A DNA stretch of 64,000 bases from Carposina sasakii (GCA_014607495.2 CP053154.1:13888001-13952000), one strand, 5' to 3'; shown: positions 45,166 through 57,590, numbered from the stretch's first letter. Numbers and translations are program-made. Notes: generated by a model not told the origin, from the letters alone.

Positions 45166-45168
45166 TTA

Positions 45169-45438
45169 TACAGGATGTAACATAAAAGGTATTTTAAGCC
45201 AAAAGCTATGTAAATAGCCCACTAAAGAGAACCTATCCACAAAATTTGAGCCTTAAAATCCCATGTTTAATTTTCAATGTTGTATGAAAATTCCTGATTA
45301 GTTTGAGGATTCCCCATACTATAGGTATATGGAAAAATAAACATGCGATTTCGAGTCTCAACTTTTGTGGATAAGTTCTCTATAGTGGGCTATTTACATA
45401 GCTTTTCGCTTAACATACGTTTTTTGTTACACCCTGTA
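45169..45438 (+). mobile_element. MITE family B, complete
   Basis: TA-CAGGATGTAACATAAAAGG...TTGTTACACCCTG-TA. It is inserted in a Helitron-type fragment. Confidence 0.8.
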
Positions 45439-45638
45439 TAGTTGACCGATTTATTTTGTTGTTTATGTTATTACGCGGTGGTGCCACCTACCGCAATAAG
45501 AAGTAGCCTATGTCCTTTCTCAGGCTAAAGAATATTTGTGTATCAAATTTAATTAAAATTGGTTCAGTAGTTTTGCCGTGAAAGACGGACAAACATACAC
45601 ACACACATACACTTACACATTTATACCTAATGTCAGTA

Positions 45639-45990
45639 TACAGGATTTTTTCGTTTCCTCCGTTTACATTGGGTACGTGCTCTATACATCGAATAAAGTT
45701 TATGTAAAAAAATATCTGGAACGCGTTTTTAATTTTTTGACATTTTTTTTTATTAACATGATCGCGCGAAATGTTTGGTTCCAGTGTTTGTGTAAATTTT
45801 TTTATAGGTAGTTTGGTATGTCTACGTGCATTTATGCAAAAAACGCGACCTAATAACTCAACTTTGGACCTTAATATCTTGGGAACCAGACACTTCCCAG
45901 GTATTCTTCCATGGGATTCTTCCAAATGTTCGTGATAATGAAGAGAAACCTTAGTTTTCAGAAATGTTGACGACCAAAAAACATCCTGTA
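45639..45990 (-). mobile_element. MITE family A, copy 5
   Basis: TA-CAGGATTTTTTCG...ACATCCTG-TA. More diverged than the others. It begins just after a (CACACA) run. Confidence 0.72.
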
Positions 45991-46544
45991 AATAGAACCT
46001 TTTACATAGGATCCGGCAGTTGTGTCGAATATTCAAAAGTATACTTTAGTTTCAGTTACACCCGGTATACGGTTGTTATATCTCGGAAATGTTTAGATTC
46101 ACAATCCGGTCAACTAGATAATGTTTTTATAACGGTCCAGTTTGTTACAGCTTATTTCAGAAAGTTTGTATTTAAGGCGTGGGACAGGACAACGTCTGTC
46201 GGGTCCGCTAGTAATATTATATTCCTCTACTATATTATTTATTTATTATTTAACAGTAAATTTTTTATCCATTAAATACTGCTTACAATCAACCTTTCGT
46301 GTTATAATGTTAGCGCAATGCAGTTGTAAGGAATTGTTCAGATGTAAGCGGCATTCGCCCACCGCTGTTGGTTGCGAAAAACAAGTTCACCATAATGCCA
46401 ATGGCAAGTAAAAATATTTATTTCCAACAGTAATATACCTTTATGCAATATTTGCTTATTTGTAGATCAATATAATGACATACTGCCAATTGTTTTATTT
46501 ATCTCTGTAATTAAACCCCCTATGAATTATCTAGGAATTTATTC

Positions 46545-46620
46545 CGATCGGTCGGAGTAGATGTTATTGGGGGAGGCCTATGTAGTAACAGTAAACTTCT
46601 CAGGGCTGTAAATGGTGATT
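46545..46620 (+). repeat. RTE LINE tail, decayed
   Basis: GTTATTGGGGGAGGCCTATG, then CTTCTCAGGGCTGTAAATGG, corresponding to the 3' end of the copy at 52368. Confidence 0.55.
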
Positions 46621-46624
46621 ATTT

Positions 46625-47385
46625 AGAGAGGTCATCCTTAATTAATTATATGGGCGATATGCGGAATTTCCTAGTCAGCGCTAACTCAGTATCTTTCACT
46701 GGTAACAGCGACGGCGAATTAGCTGAACGGACCTTTATACTAGTATAAAATATGGCCGCTCCATAATGTCTATGATACTTGTGTTAGTGTGACCGTCTGG
46801 GAAGGAGTTTATAATTTATATATGTAAATTTGTACAGGTGTAAGACAATACTGTTTAAATCACCAAGTTATACAGGCTGTGAGTAACAGTGAGGGTCTAA
46901 TTTACCTACAAAACATTTTTTTTACGATTTCATATACACAAAAACCGATATGATTTTATAAAATTTACGCGTGATTTAGTTCATTATAAATAATTGCATT
47001 TAACACAAGTTATTTCCAGCTTTGAAAAAAAAACATCCATATTTAATCCTGTGATCATTTATTCCGTGATTTATTCGAATTACTTCGTTATGAATAAATA
47101 AAAAATGTATTTCCTTCGAGTATAAAGTTTGAAGAAGTTTATTCGAGGGGACCATTTGGAGTTCCTCAGCAGTAATTACTGCCGAGTCTTGTTTTACAAT
47201 TGTAATTATGTTAAAACTTACGGCTTCTGCCTAATTCCTAATGATGTTAAAATTAGTTATTTCCAAAACTCGCTTCATGTAATTGCTTTGTTTGTTGACA
47301 TTATCTTATAAATATTTATGTGTAAAGTTAACTTAAAAATAAAAAAATCGGACATTTAGAATAATCTATATCCTGTATTAATGCG
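46625..47385. other. No gene recognised
   Basis: A possible family C left end (TACAGGCTGTGAGTAACAG) lies at 46872. Nothing else. Confidence 0.35.
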
Positions 47386-47389
47386 GGGC

Positions 47390-47595
47390 GTCGCTAAAAT
47401 ACATCAGCTGCATTTACTTCTGTCATCTCATAATTATAGTAATAGTTAGCTAAGGAACTTATGACCGTTCTCTCAAGCGATGAGCTAGCAACTTGTCACT
47501 GATCTCATACATATGGCTATGCTATGCTAGACGTGGCTATGAGATCTTTTTCGTGATATTGCAGTTCTGATACCCCATTTTAAAAACACACAGCT
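47390..47595 (-). repeat. Repeat D
   Basis: ATACATCAGCTGCATTTACT, GAGCTAGCAACTTGTCACTG, CTATGCTAGACGTGGCTATG. Confidence 0.6.
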
Positions 47596-48290
47596 GTGAT
47601 ATAACTGAATGTGTGTAATGTAGCTTGAACTAACACTCGTAATCTTTTAAGTTTACTTTTTAAGTTTGAGTCAAAAAACATAAAAAATCCAGAGACAATT
47701 ATGATTTACACCTTGTCTCTACTCCACGTTCATACCGCCTTTCTATGCACCCGTAGCAAGGCAAACTGTGACTTACCATTACCCTTAAAATAACCGGAAT
47801 CTTCCCCCTTTACATTGTATATTAAAGTCCGTAGCAAATATCATTGCATGTCCGTATTATAGGTAGACTGAATAAATAACTATTTTTGCGATAATACACT
47901 TTGCTTTTTACATGAACTCTACGCGTATGTAATAAAGAACATAGTTAAGTTATGAGATTTAAAAGATGAATTGACTATATGTGTGTAGTGTATATTGTTT
48001 CAAACAGATTTGGACGTTGAACGATGTGGTTGCCGAATGTAAGTAAATTAGCTCTATGGCTTTATGAGTTAGTTTGGAAGTGTAAATTAAAAAGCTCTTA
48101 TGTCTCTGTATTTTCTATGTAAATGCCTTTTATGTATACTAATCTCAAAAATACTACCTATATAACTACTTAACACCAGAATTGATCGGAACTGAAAGTT
48201 TCTAATATATACAAATAGAAATCTCCTTGATTAGGACATGTCAACTTTGGCATGCTTTGAATTTATTAACCTACACAATGGTACGAAATA

Positions 48291-48415
48291 TGATACAGAA
48301 TGTAAGTGGCAGCCAGATGAATACTAAAAGACCAATTATATTTTAAATTTGAGATCAGTGTTTTTCCTTACCTACTAGAAATAAATTTTCAATTTGATAA
48401 CTCACGTATAACTTT
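48291..48415 (+). repeat. MITE family C, left fragment
   Basis: TACAGAATGTAAGTGGCAGC, then CAGATGAATACTAAAAG. Only the first about 125 bp are recognisable. Confidence 0.5.
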
Positions 48416-48544
48416 CCACGCCAATTGTGCTACGGCGTTTGCATTTCACCGCACCTACGAGCTATGCAGATATTATGCTTTGTATGGCTGTTTTTTTATT
48501 TTACGTGATAAATATTGTAGTTTTTTCATATCATCCATCACACA

Positions 48545-48745
48545 TCAGACACGGCTGTGTTCCCGTAATGGGGTAGCCAAAACTGCAGGATGTTAAACAA
48601 GATCCCACATCAACATTTAGCTTAGCAGGGACAGGTGTACGTGATCAGTGACAAGTTGCTAGCTTATCGTCTGAGAGAATGTTCGAGTTCCTTAGTCGAC
48701 TCTCGACATGCATGGAAGGAGATGCAGCTGATGTATTCTAGTTAG
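48545..48745 (+). repeat. Repeat D, well-preserved copy
   Basis: Order: GACACGGCTGTGTTCCCGTA, GGGGTAGCC, CTGCAGGATG, ACATTTAGCTTAGCAGGGAC, GATCAGTGACAAGTTGCTAG, CCTTAGTCGACTC, GACATGCATGG, GGAGATGCAGCTGATGTATT. About 200 bp, noncoding. At least ten copies on both strands in this window make it the commonest repeat here. No pol III boxes or terminal repeats were recognised, so the class is open. Confidence 0.7.
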
Positions 48746-48749
48746 GCCC

Positions 48750-50390
48750 CGGATCAGCATGGGACGTTGCTCTTTCTTGTGATGAATTTGCAGGTTTTGC
48801 GTCTTAATATGTTATAATCAAACAACGGTACAAGAAATAGATATAGAAACTATTTTTGATAATCTGGTGACTTGAGTAGTTTCCACTTCAGAATCGTTGT
48901 TTTTTTTTTGTAAGCACTGCCTCTTCTTGTCTCCTTACATCCTGTATAACGAGCATGCACACGTACGTATAATATGTATATCATGTTTAATCTGTGCGTG
49001 GGTATAACCCTGCTGTTTGCAATGCGGTGGCAGCTTATAGTTTCAATTTTAAAATTGATTGCCTGTGCATACATATGCTACTGCGGTGTGGGTTTTACCG
49101 GGCCTTTTTCAACATTAAATTATATGTTGTTGACGTGCTACCGTAAATGATTTATGGGTTATTTCATACAGGCTGATGCACGCGTATTCGTCCGTATAAA
49201 CTAAAATATGTAGGTATAGTCTAGGGGCCTTAATAGTAAAATGCTTGAATCTAGTTATCAGCTATAGAAAGTAACCCGATGAATGCAAGATATTACATAC
49301 TTTGTAAAGTCTATTCCATATTTATGGCTGAAAAAAAAAGTTACTTTATGTTTTTTAGTTCATGGATTATTAAAAAAAAATGATAACTTATTTTTTATTC
49401 CCATACATACTCCAATATAAACACATGTACGAAGAGCCTTTATTCTTAGCCAGATTTTTCACTATGCGTGGAAAAAAACAAAAATATATTATACAGCAGA
49501 GGTTTATCCATACCGTGTCGCTAGGATAATAAATAATGTATAACAAAAAGCCTTTACTATCCACTTTGAAAGTTAAAATTGAAGCACTCCAACAAGCACT
49601 ACCCTTCATCACAGATTCATAACAAGTCAGTTTACGTCCACGTCAAAAATCCACTCCGATGACCTTCCAAAGTCAATTTCCCGCAGTTTTCCCAGCTTGA
49701 CAGTTAATAAACCCCGATAGAGGCGTCATCTGAATTGCTAATGTTATTTTTCTTTAAATTACTTCGCTGTGCCTTTAGATTAAGAGTCTATTATATTCAG
49801 AGATCGTTCGCCCTATCGACGGTTTACGTGAACGCTGACGGTTTTAATGAGCGATAAAACGGACTCGTCGACAATGGCCGTCATTTTCGAAAGTAATTGA
49901 GATTAAGAATGTAATAGGAGTCTCTAGTTGGCTAGAAATTAGAATGAAACGTAGGTACAACTGAATTAGAATTACGGCGATGATTACAAAAGGGCAATGC
50001 TCAAACACCAATAAGTGTTTGAAAATGTTTGGACATCTCATTGCGTCTCATACTTTTGACTTCGACAAACTTAGTTCAAATTTAGGTGTGGTTTTGTAAT
50101 AAGCCTCATAGTCGTAGTTTCCCTAAAACTTATATATAAGTAGTACTTAAGTAACATACGACTAATGTTTAAAATGCGCCTAAAATATGTCCCATATGTA
50201 AACTTACAATAAAGCTCTATTCAACGCAGTGTTTTCGCATAGTACCTACCTAAGATATTCGTCACAAGGAAGAACACTCACCGAAAAACTTTATACTATT
50301 GCTGATACCACATAGTATGTCAGTATCTACTGTTAAAACACGTTTACCTAAGTATATGTTATTTAGAGTCACATCACACCTGTCTTATAC
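48750..50390. other. No gene recognised
   Basis: Short open frames only. Confidence 0.35.
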
Positions 50391-50397
50391 AGGGTGA

Positions 50398-50765
50398 TTT
50401 TTGGTCGTCAACGTTCCCGAAAACTACGGAATCCCCTCATCATCACGATCATTTTTCTCCATGGAAGCATACCTGGGAAGTGTGTGGTTTCCAAAATATT
50501 AGGGTCCAAAGTTGAGTAAATAGACTGCGTTTTTCTGCATAAATGCACATAGACGCACGTAGCAAGATTTTTCACGAGAAATAATTAATATCTGTCTATA
50601 AATAAACTAGCATAAACACTAGACACTATAAATTTCGCCAGATCAAGTAATTAAAAAAAAAAATTCAAAAAAAAAATATTTTTCCCAGCATTTTTTTTGA
50701 CATAAACTTACTTTATTTTATGTATTCCACCTTCGTTAAAGGTGGCCACAAAAAAACATCCTGTA
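50398..50765 (+). mobile_element. MITE family A, copy 6
   Basis: TA-CAGGGTGATTTTTGG...AACATCCTG-TA. Well preserved. Confidence 0.78.
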
Positions 50766-51211
50766 TTATGTTCTTCACTTACAGTAAGTTTTTGTACGAA
50801 AAGGTAGGGTACATGATGAGTGTGTCAATGTGGTACAGAATTCAATCAAATCAATGCTAATCAGCCTCTCGTAAAATCGTATTGTGTTAGCAATACAATA
50901 ACATCCATTAAGTAAATGAAAACGCACCCGTATCGAGTTCCGTTTGCCGAGGGCGAGACGATTTCGATAATCGATTAACAAACATTTGTTCAGCCATTCG
51001 ATTGTATCGACTGACGTCAAGTGTTTAACTGAGTTTTCATTCGATTAGTTAAACGCTATTCGGCGAGGTTTCTGTGCATTTCTATTAATTTGTGTAAAAC
51101 GATCCTTGTAGACGGGTTTTAAGTATGTATCTGTCTTCTCGATTTCTATGATGTTATCTTATTTTGGTATCGATTGTTGTGATTAAATTTATTTTTTGTT
51201 TTTGATTTCAG

Positions 51212-51256
51212 GTACAAGTAGAGTTCAGGATGTAGGTTTAAGATGGTATCGGGATG
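51212..51256 (+). CDS. Candidate host microexon (45 nt)
   Basis: A pyrimidine-rich run ends in TTTGATTTCAG (acceptor, 51209-51211), then 45 nt, then GTAAGTTA (strong donor, from 51257). Of the three frames only one is open, giving TSRVQDVGLRWYRD with a split codon at each end. The WYRDG-like ending recalls immunoglobulin-type domains but is too short to name a gene. The surrounding sequence is not one of the repeats seen elsewhere. If real, much of the window is intron of a plus-strand gene. Confidence 0.33.
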
Positions 51257-51259
51257 GTA

Positions 51260-52000
51260 AGTTAATTTCATTTAAATTAATATTTTTGTGTCACGGACTT
51301 TATTTCTAAAACAAAAGACACACCATGGCTGTGTTCTGGTATAAGTATTTGTCTTTCCTACAGACGACCACGAGCCATTTCACATTGTCTTCATCCTCAG
51401 AAAATTTGACAATTGGTTATGTTGGCAATTTTATGTATTTTTTAATGTGTTATCAAAAAATCGCATCTAAAGTTAGATACTGGTTAAAAGTTACATTTGA
51501 CAGCAAAATGTACGGAGTACTTATCTGTCAAATTAAGGTTATCTTTAGTAAGTTTTTTTTTGTACGATTGGTTAAGGTTAAATTGAAGATTATACTCGTA
51601 CCTTACGTACCTTACATTAAAATGTGAAAAATACATATTTTTTTTCAACTGAAAATTTTATGTTCGCTGACAACGCGAATTGTTTACTTAGCTACGAGTA
51701 TAAATGCAGGGATAATTAAAATAAAAGTTTTTAGCGTATCGTAAATTCTATTTCCACATTGTGTTCCAATTTCACAATAAAATTAAGTTTTTAATTGGTT
51801 TCGATCAATTAATATTTTTAGGAGTATAAATTTTATAACGACTTCCTTTATGTTTCTTCATTATAATTTAATTATGCCATTAAATATTCGATAATCTATA
51901 TTCTGAAATATATTGAATGTGACGAGATTTAATTAAGTTTTCGACGAGATTCATTTACGTTGATGGTGATGAGTAAAGTGGTTATATGCGACACATAAAT
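51260..52000. other. No further exon recognised
   Basis: A plus-strand open frame of 100 codons at 51325-51627 is AT-driven and unlike any protein I know. Confidence 0.35.
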
Positions 52001-52002
52001 AG

Positions 52003-52258
52003 ATATAAGAAAGGATATGTTAAGCGAAAAGCTATGTAAATTGCCAACTAAAGAGAACCTATTTCAAAAATTTGAGACTCGAAATCACATATTTATTTTT
52101 CAAGATTGTATGGATATTCCTGAGTTGTTTAGGACTTCTCCATACTATCTGGAAAAATCAACATGTGATTTCGAGTCTGAAATTTTGTGGGTAGGTTCTT
52201 TTTAGCGGGCTATTTACATAGATTTTCGCTTAATATACCCCTTTTGTTACACCCTGTA
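52003..52258 (+). mobile_element. MITE family B
   Basis: The left end is degenerate (AAGGATATGTTAAGCG). The right end TTGTTACACCCTG-TA is intact. Confidence 0.7.
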
Positions 52259-52800
52259 TACAAAACACACGGTTGTGTTCTCGAAAAAGGGTAGACAGAA
52301 CTGCAGGACCATAATGGAGAACCGAAAGCTACGTTTAGCATAGCAAGTACAAATGATAATGATTCTTGTTCTTTGTTGTAGTGGGGTGGTAGGGTAAATA
52401 ACTCGAAGAACTGATGGCCGATGGAGCCGGAAAGTTCTAGAGTGGATACCACGTATCGGCAAACGCAGCGTGGGAAGGCCACTCGCGAGATGGACGGACG
52501 ACCTGGCCAAGGTCGCGGGCGTCGGTTGGATGCAGGCTGCTTCCGACCGATCGGAGTGGAGGTTGTTGGGGGAGGCCTATGTCCAGCAGTGGACGTCCCA
52601 CGGCTGTAAATGATGATGATGATTCTTTATTGTAGATACACAAATAAAAAAATGTTATAAGTGATCAGTATATAGGAGAAATGTACAATCGCGTGCGCAT
52701 CAATGATCAGTGACAAGTTGTTAGCTAATCGCCTGAGATAATACCCGAGTTCCTTAGTCGACTCTTACGACATGCACGGATGGAGATGCAGCAGATGTAT
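52258..52800 (+). repeat. Repeat D interrupted by an RTE LINE tail
   Basis: D landmarks appear at 52262-52350 and resume at 52665-52800. The RTE fragment at 52368-52618 sits between. Confidence 0.6.
52368..52618 (+). pseudogene. RTE-type LINE, 5'-truncated 3' end
   Basis: The last about 60 codons of an RTE polymerase are readable: segments RSVGRPLARWTDDLAKVAG, GWMQAASDRSEWRLL and GEAYVQQWTSHG before a stop, then GATGATGAT. ATGATTCTT at 52359-52367 and 52619-52627 looks like its target duplication. Severe 5' truncation is normal for these LINEs. Confidence 0.75.
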
Positions 52801-53685
52801 TAGCACAGGTTGCAACACATTTGGTGAAAATTCATTAGAATTATATATTTTTTTAAGACCATTTACAATCTTGGTTAATAGTAATCGGTAATATAGATTT
52901 GTCTTTTCCATAAAATAACCTGTAAATTGTTATCACATAGAGAAAACATTAAGGGTTCTTTATGTTTCACCAAACAAGTCAACTCTTAAGCCACACATTA
53001 GAAAAACTAACATGAGAATGGCCGTCTCCTGATTTATGGAATCCCCTGAGAGTTATTAAGTTATCCGATCTGCTCTATAAATCATCTTTGACCACACATT
53101 TGTGGGATTGTTCGAGTCGAGAACGGTTTTTGTCGCCTCTGCGGAATGTGGAGACGGTGATCTTTGTCAAATTGCGCGTGATATAATATTTGATGACGTA
53201 GGCTCTGGCATGGAAATATAGGGCGAAGGTAGGAAGCGGTTAGACATTGCGATACGTTAGGTACGTTATACTCGTATTAAGGTTGCACTGTATATATGTT
53301 ACGATGTCACTACAAAGCATCTATGAGGCGTAGCGCGCGTATTCGTTATTTAAAGCACCCTTGTTGTAAGCTTGGTCCCAGAAAATAATTTTTAACAAAA
53401 TTATTGGATTGAGCTTACAAAATATAATTATGAATCGTGGTTTAAGATGCTGCATCATAAAATACGTCGAACCACAGTATATAGAAGGATTTAAGTTTTT
53501 AAATTGTAAGTCAGCATTTCAGGTCAATATATTAAAATAATCTCCGATTCTAAAGCTGCTAGATGAACCATAATGCGTCTAGACCTCTTTATCTGGTCGC
53601 CATTGGGACTATATTACGGTTCTTTGTGTAAAGAATGTAACAGTTCCCGGGTATAAGAGATAAAATGTGGGATAGTAGAATCCTA
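52800..53685. other. No gene recognised
   Basis: Short open frames only. Confidence 0.35.
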
Positions 53686-53690
53686 CTTAA

Positions 53691-53921
53691 TATTATAAAC
53701 GCGAAAGTTTGTACGTATGGATGGATGTTTGTTGCTCTTTCACGTAAAAACGGCTGGAGCGATTTTAATAAAATTTGGTATGGAGTTAGCTGACAGGATT
53801 AACAGGATTCAGGGATTAACACATAGGCTACTTTTTATCCCGGGAAAATATTTTTATCCCGGGTAATTTCGATTTTGTTTATTCTGCAGTCCACGCGGAC
53901 GAAGTCGCGGGCGTCCACTAG
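53691..53921 (+). mobile_element. Helitron, short non-autonomous copy
   Basis: TCCTACTTAATATTATAAAC...GCGGGCGTCCACTAG inserted between A (53690) and T (53922). The 3' hairpin GGACG/CGTCC precedes CTAG. A well-preserved reference copy. Confidence 0.8.
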
Positions 53922-54159
53922 TAAAGAATAAGGAGTAATCAATTTATTGTTATATAAAACTCTTCCGTGAAGCTATGGTTTCCTTGGATAACGGTGCCGT
54001 CATATGGCGGCCATGAAATAACTTCTTATAAGTCGGGACCGTAAATAGGGCCGATAGCCTAGGAAATATAGCGAAAGCTAAGAAGACACCATGCTAGGTT
54101 TTTTATATGTACCTACTGTTAGAAAAATACATCTAACCTGACCTAAGGAGCCCACACAT

Positions 54160-54495
54160 AAACCTATTGCAGTCCACTGGTCGAGGTAGTCCTCCCACAG
54201 GGTACGCCACAAGGGGGTTTTGCACATAGTCACCTCAGTGTGATTTTGGGTATATCTATAAATACGAGAGGTGCTACTCGTACTGCCCACCTATCGGAAA
54301 CTCTTAAGCCTCGAGCACACCGGATGCGTATGCGTGCACGTAAGTGTAGATGTACACGTACCTCTGAGTTTGATGTATGGAACTGTCACCGTTTGACGTC
54401 CATGCTTACGTCTACGCATACGCATCCGGAGTGCTCGAGGCTTAAATCGCCTCTTACGATACCCATGGGCAGATATGGGTGGTGCTATTTTACTC
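54160..54495 (-). mobile_element. SINE Q, degenerate, carrying a nested MITE
   Basis: ATTGCAGTCCACTGGTCGAG, GCACATAGTCACC, GCCCACCTATCGGAAAC and TACGATACCCATGGGCAG are Q landmarks. The element at 54308-54441 splits it. Confidence 0.7.
54308..54441. mobile_element. Palindromic MITE with TTAA duplication
   Basis: The 28-bp ends starting GCCTCGAGCAC pair with one mismatch, and pairing continues inward. TTAA lies at 54304-54307 and 54442-54445. TTAA duplication is the piggyBac habit; the ends themselves do not prove that family. Confidence 0.8.
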
Positions 54496-55009
54496 TTACA
54501 ACACAACATAGCAAACTACGGTTAATAATAAATCGGTGTTGTTATAATATATTATATAAGCATTGTAAATACATATAATTAAACAAAGTATGTACTTACT
54601 TAATTATGCTGTGATAAAAGCATACACGAAAGTTAATTATTATAATGCGTATTTCAGAAAGTTGGTTTTGGATGTTAAAATATACGGAAATGGATTAATT
54701 TAAAATTTAAAATTACGTCCCATATTAACATCAATATTATATTAGTTATAAACCTATAGCTGTATATGAGCTACATTAAAATTATTATAATTATTATGTA
54801 TCTCTTTTTAAATTCTCGGGACTACAGAGTCCCGGTCCTCTGAGAGGCGTACATCGGGCCGTAGACAAGATGCAGAGAACTTTAATATGGCGTGGGATAC
54901 ACATAACATGACCGATATCATAATCGACCGCATCAACATCCGTCGATGGTCCGATTTATCGACATTTCGATTACGATACGATATCCATGATGCGTGGTCA
55001 TGCTAGAGG

Positions 55010-55090
55010 GGCTGGCCTCGCTATGCTAAACGTGGCTGTATGATGTCTTTCGTGTTTCTGCAGTTTTGATGACTCGTGTTCGAACACAGT
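55010..55090 (-). repeat. Repeat D, partial
   Basis: GCTATGCTAAACGTGGCTGT, then TTTCTGCAGTTTTGATG. Confidence 0.5.
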
Positions 55091-55920
55091 ATTTACTATA
55101 TGTAATTATGTATGTATTAAAATTTCTTATTCCTATTATTTATTGTACACAATAAGGTTTTCACAAATAAATTTTATAACAAAGAAGATGTACAAAGGCG
55201 TTCTGATCACTCTTATGTTCTTAGTATGTTCCTTTACGCAAAACTACCGAGCGGTTTTTCATAAACCTTGTGCTATATAGGTACATCAAAATAACAACAC
55301 ATAATTATATAAGCAGGCGATACATAAGATTCGCCATATTACAACTATAGGTATAAATGTATGTCATGCTACCTGGAACATTATATTGAAATATTTATAC
55401 ATAGGCATATTCACCGTTGCCTCAGTCTTTTATTTAAAATTGCCGTAAACGGGAAATTGCTGGAACATTTAATGCACAACTTATATAAAATTGTACAATA
55501 TCTTACTGTCCTAGAAGAGCGCTTTGTAGTAAATAATGAAAGAGCTTCAAAGATAAGAGCTTCCTCGTTCCCATGAATGTGATGTCGCTGAGGGATTCCG
55601 AGGGAAAAAGAACATGTTTATTTAATAAATAATGCCGGTAGATCTACGTTCTGTCGGCTTGACTTGTGATATAGAAACATAGCTTCGTTGTGTTTTGTTT
55701 GAGGGATAGGTCTCTAGATTAGTGTTTTTATTTTGAAGTGCAAGTGTCATATCGAAAGTTGTGAGCCCCAATTCTCATTTATCGTTCGATATTTCTATAT
55801 ATATATATATATATTACATTATATTAATGTTGCAATAATTTATGTAGATATTTTAGTGTTTTTGGGAAATATGCATCTAGGGAAAATATTGACTAAAAGG
55901 GTTGTTAACATTGCCTACAT
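55090..55920. other. No gene recognised
   Basis: Contains an (AT)n run at 55796-55814. Otherwise only short open frames. Confidence 0.35.
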
Positions 55921-55925
55921 TTACA

Positions 55926-56159
55926 TCCTACTCATATTATAAATACGAATGTTTGTAAGTACATAATGAATGGATGGATGTTTGTAACTCTTCCACGTTA
56001 AAACAGCTGTAGAGATTTAAAAAAATGGTATGGAGTTAGCTGATACTCTGGATTAACACATAGGCTACTTTTTATCCCGGGAAAATATTTTTATCCCGGA
56101 TAATTTTGACATTTTGTTTTTCTGCAGTCCACGCGGACGATGTCGCGGGCGTCCACTAG
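55926..56159 (+). mobile_element. Helitron, short non-autonomous copy
   Basis: TCCTACTCATATTATAAATA...GCGGGCGTCCACTAG between A (55925) and T (56160). Confidence 0.8.
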
Positions 56160-56174
56160 TACATACATATTTAC

Positions 56175-56300
56175 CCGTCTGTGTCCCCAAAATGTGGCAG
56201 CCAGAGCTGCAGGAACACGAAGGAGATCATGTTGAAAACGGGATCTGATTTTAACGATCGGTGACCAGTTACATACTCGTATATTTGTTAAGTCAAAAGA
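56175..56300 (+). repeat. Repeat D, partial
   Basis: TCTGTGTCCCCAAAATGTGG, AGAGCTGCAGGAACACGAAG, GAGATCATG. Confidence 0.5.
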
Positions 56301-56880
56301 CGACAGAAGCGTTATCTCTAGCCTGTATTTAATTGTATGAATATGCACTTCACAGTAGATTGGAGAGATAAAATCCATGCGGCTTTAAAACGCATTTTTT
56401 TATGAAAAGTAGTTAATCTGATAAACCACAACACAAGCTGATTCCAGATTGTATTTCATTCGTATAAAACGTTGCGATATGGAGGGGTAAAACGCATGTG
56501 AATTTACTAATATCCATACGCAATACCTACTAATACTAATTATATTAATATGTAGTACCTAACTGGCCCAAAAGGAGGGTTATGTTTTTCAAGTGTATCT
56601 ATGTAAAGTACAAATTTATTTGGCATGCTTTAGAGCCTAAACGGCTTCTCGCTTATGAGTTTGAGAGGTATGTACACGTATATGATAAATCGATTTATCG
56701 ACATTTAGCCTGTCGAAATACGATAAATATAGCCGCCATGTTGAATTTTGTATTTAGACTATACGATATCGTACGATACGATATCCACGATGCGTGGTCA
56801 TGCTAGGGGGGCAGGTTTTTTGTTAAATTTATTTGTCGTATATTTTGATTGCTATATCCAATGAGCAGGTAATATTAAAA

Positions 56881-57235
56881 TACAGTGTGTGTGTGACAGC
56901 CAGGCAAATACTGAAATACTGAACAAGTACCATTGTTTTAAGTTATACGACAGTGTTATTAATTGCAGGAAATGCATTATTAATTTGATTAACCGCAATG
57001 TTTGTTTTCCCCGGCAATCGTATCGGGCGATCCTGATACATTACTTGTGACTCTCCATTAGGGTTGATCAGTATTTTGAACTTTTTTGGGACCAACTTTT
57101 TTTTGAAAATCATCCATAGGTTAAAATTATGTTTTTAAGTCATTATCTAAGGCGTACTTAAATTAACTACACAATTTTTTTTCTGAAAATATGAAAAAAA
57201 AATCGGAAAATTTTGGAATATCAACCAATCGATAA
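56881..57235 (+). repeat. MITE family C, 3' end lost
   Basis: TACAGTGTGTGTGTGACAGC, then the C body to about 57235. The right inverted end is missing. Confidence 0.65.
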
Positions 57236-57239
57236 ATCT

Positions 57240-57590
57240 AAAAAATATTCAATATCCACGTAAGATTTTCAACTCTAGTAACAGTCCTATAACAGTAATC
57301 ACACAGTTACGTAGCTCAATAAAGGCACTAACACTGGTCCTATCTCGGCGGGTCGTAACGGGCCGGTCGGGACAGACCTTTAAGGGGCCGATAAACGTAA
57401 CTGCGGTGCGGGCGCACCCTAACGCCGTCCTACGGGAAATGAACACGAAAGTCGTGTAGACCTTTGCGGCCCTTTTCTGATTATGTTGCGAGTGAGGAAG
57501 TTTGGTTTTTTTTATTGACAAGGCTGTCAGGCGAAATTAAATTGGTTAGCTTTCTTATAACACTAGGCGATTATGTTTAAATTTACATGA
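57240..57590. other. GC-rich stretch, not recognised
   Basis: A minus-strand open frame of 90 codons (57249-57521) covers a locally GC-rich part near 57350-57430. It matches no family known to me and has no splice support. Confidence 0.3.

Noticed and set aside
45590..45625. CA-repeat as a functional site
   Set aside because: An ordinary microsatellite beside a MITE; no further evidence.
51325..51627. Plus-strand frame of 100 codons near the microexon
   Set aside because: AT-rich hydrophobic translation without a domain and no splice link to 51212-51256.
57249..57521. Minus-strand frame of 90 codons in a GC-rich stretch
   Set aside because: No domain, no splice signals matched to the frame, and it overlaps the decayed end of a MITE C.
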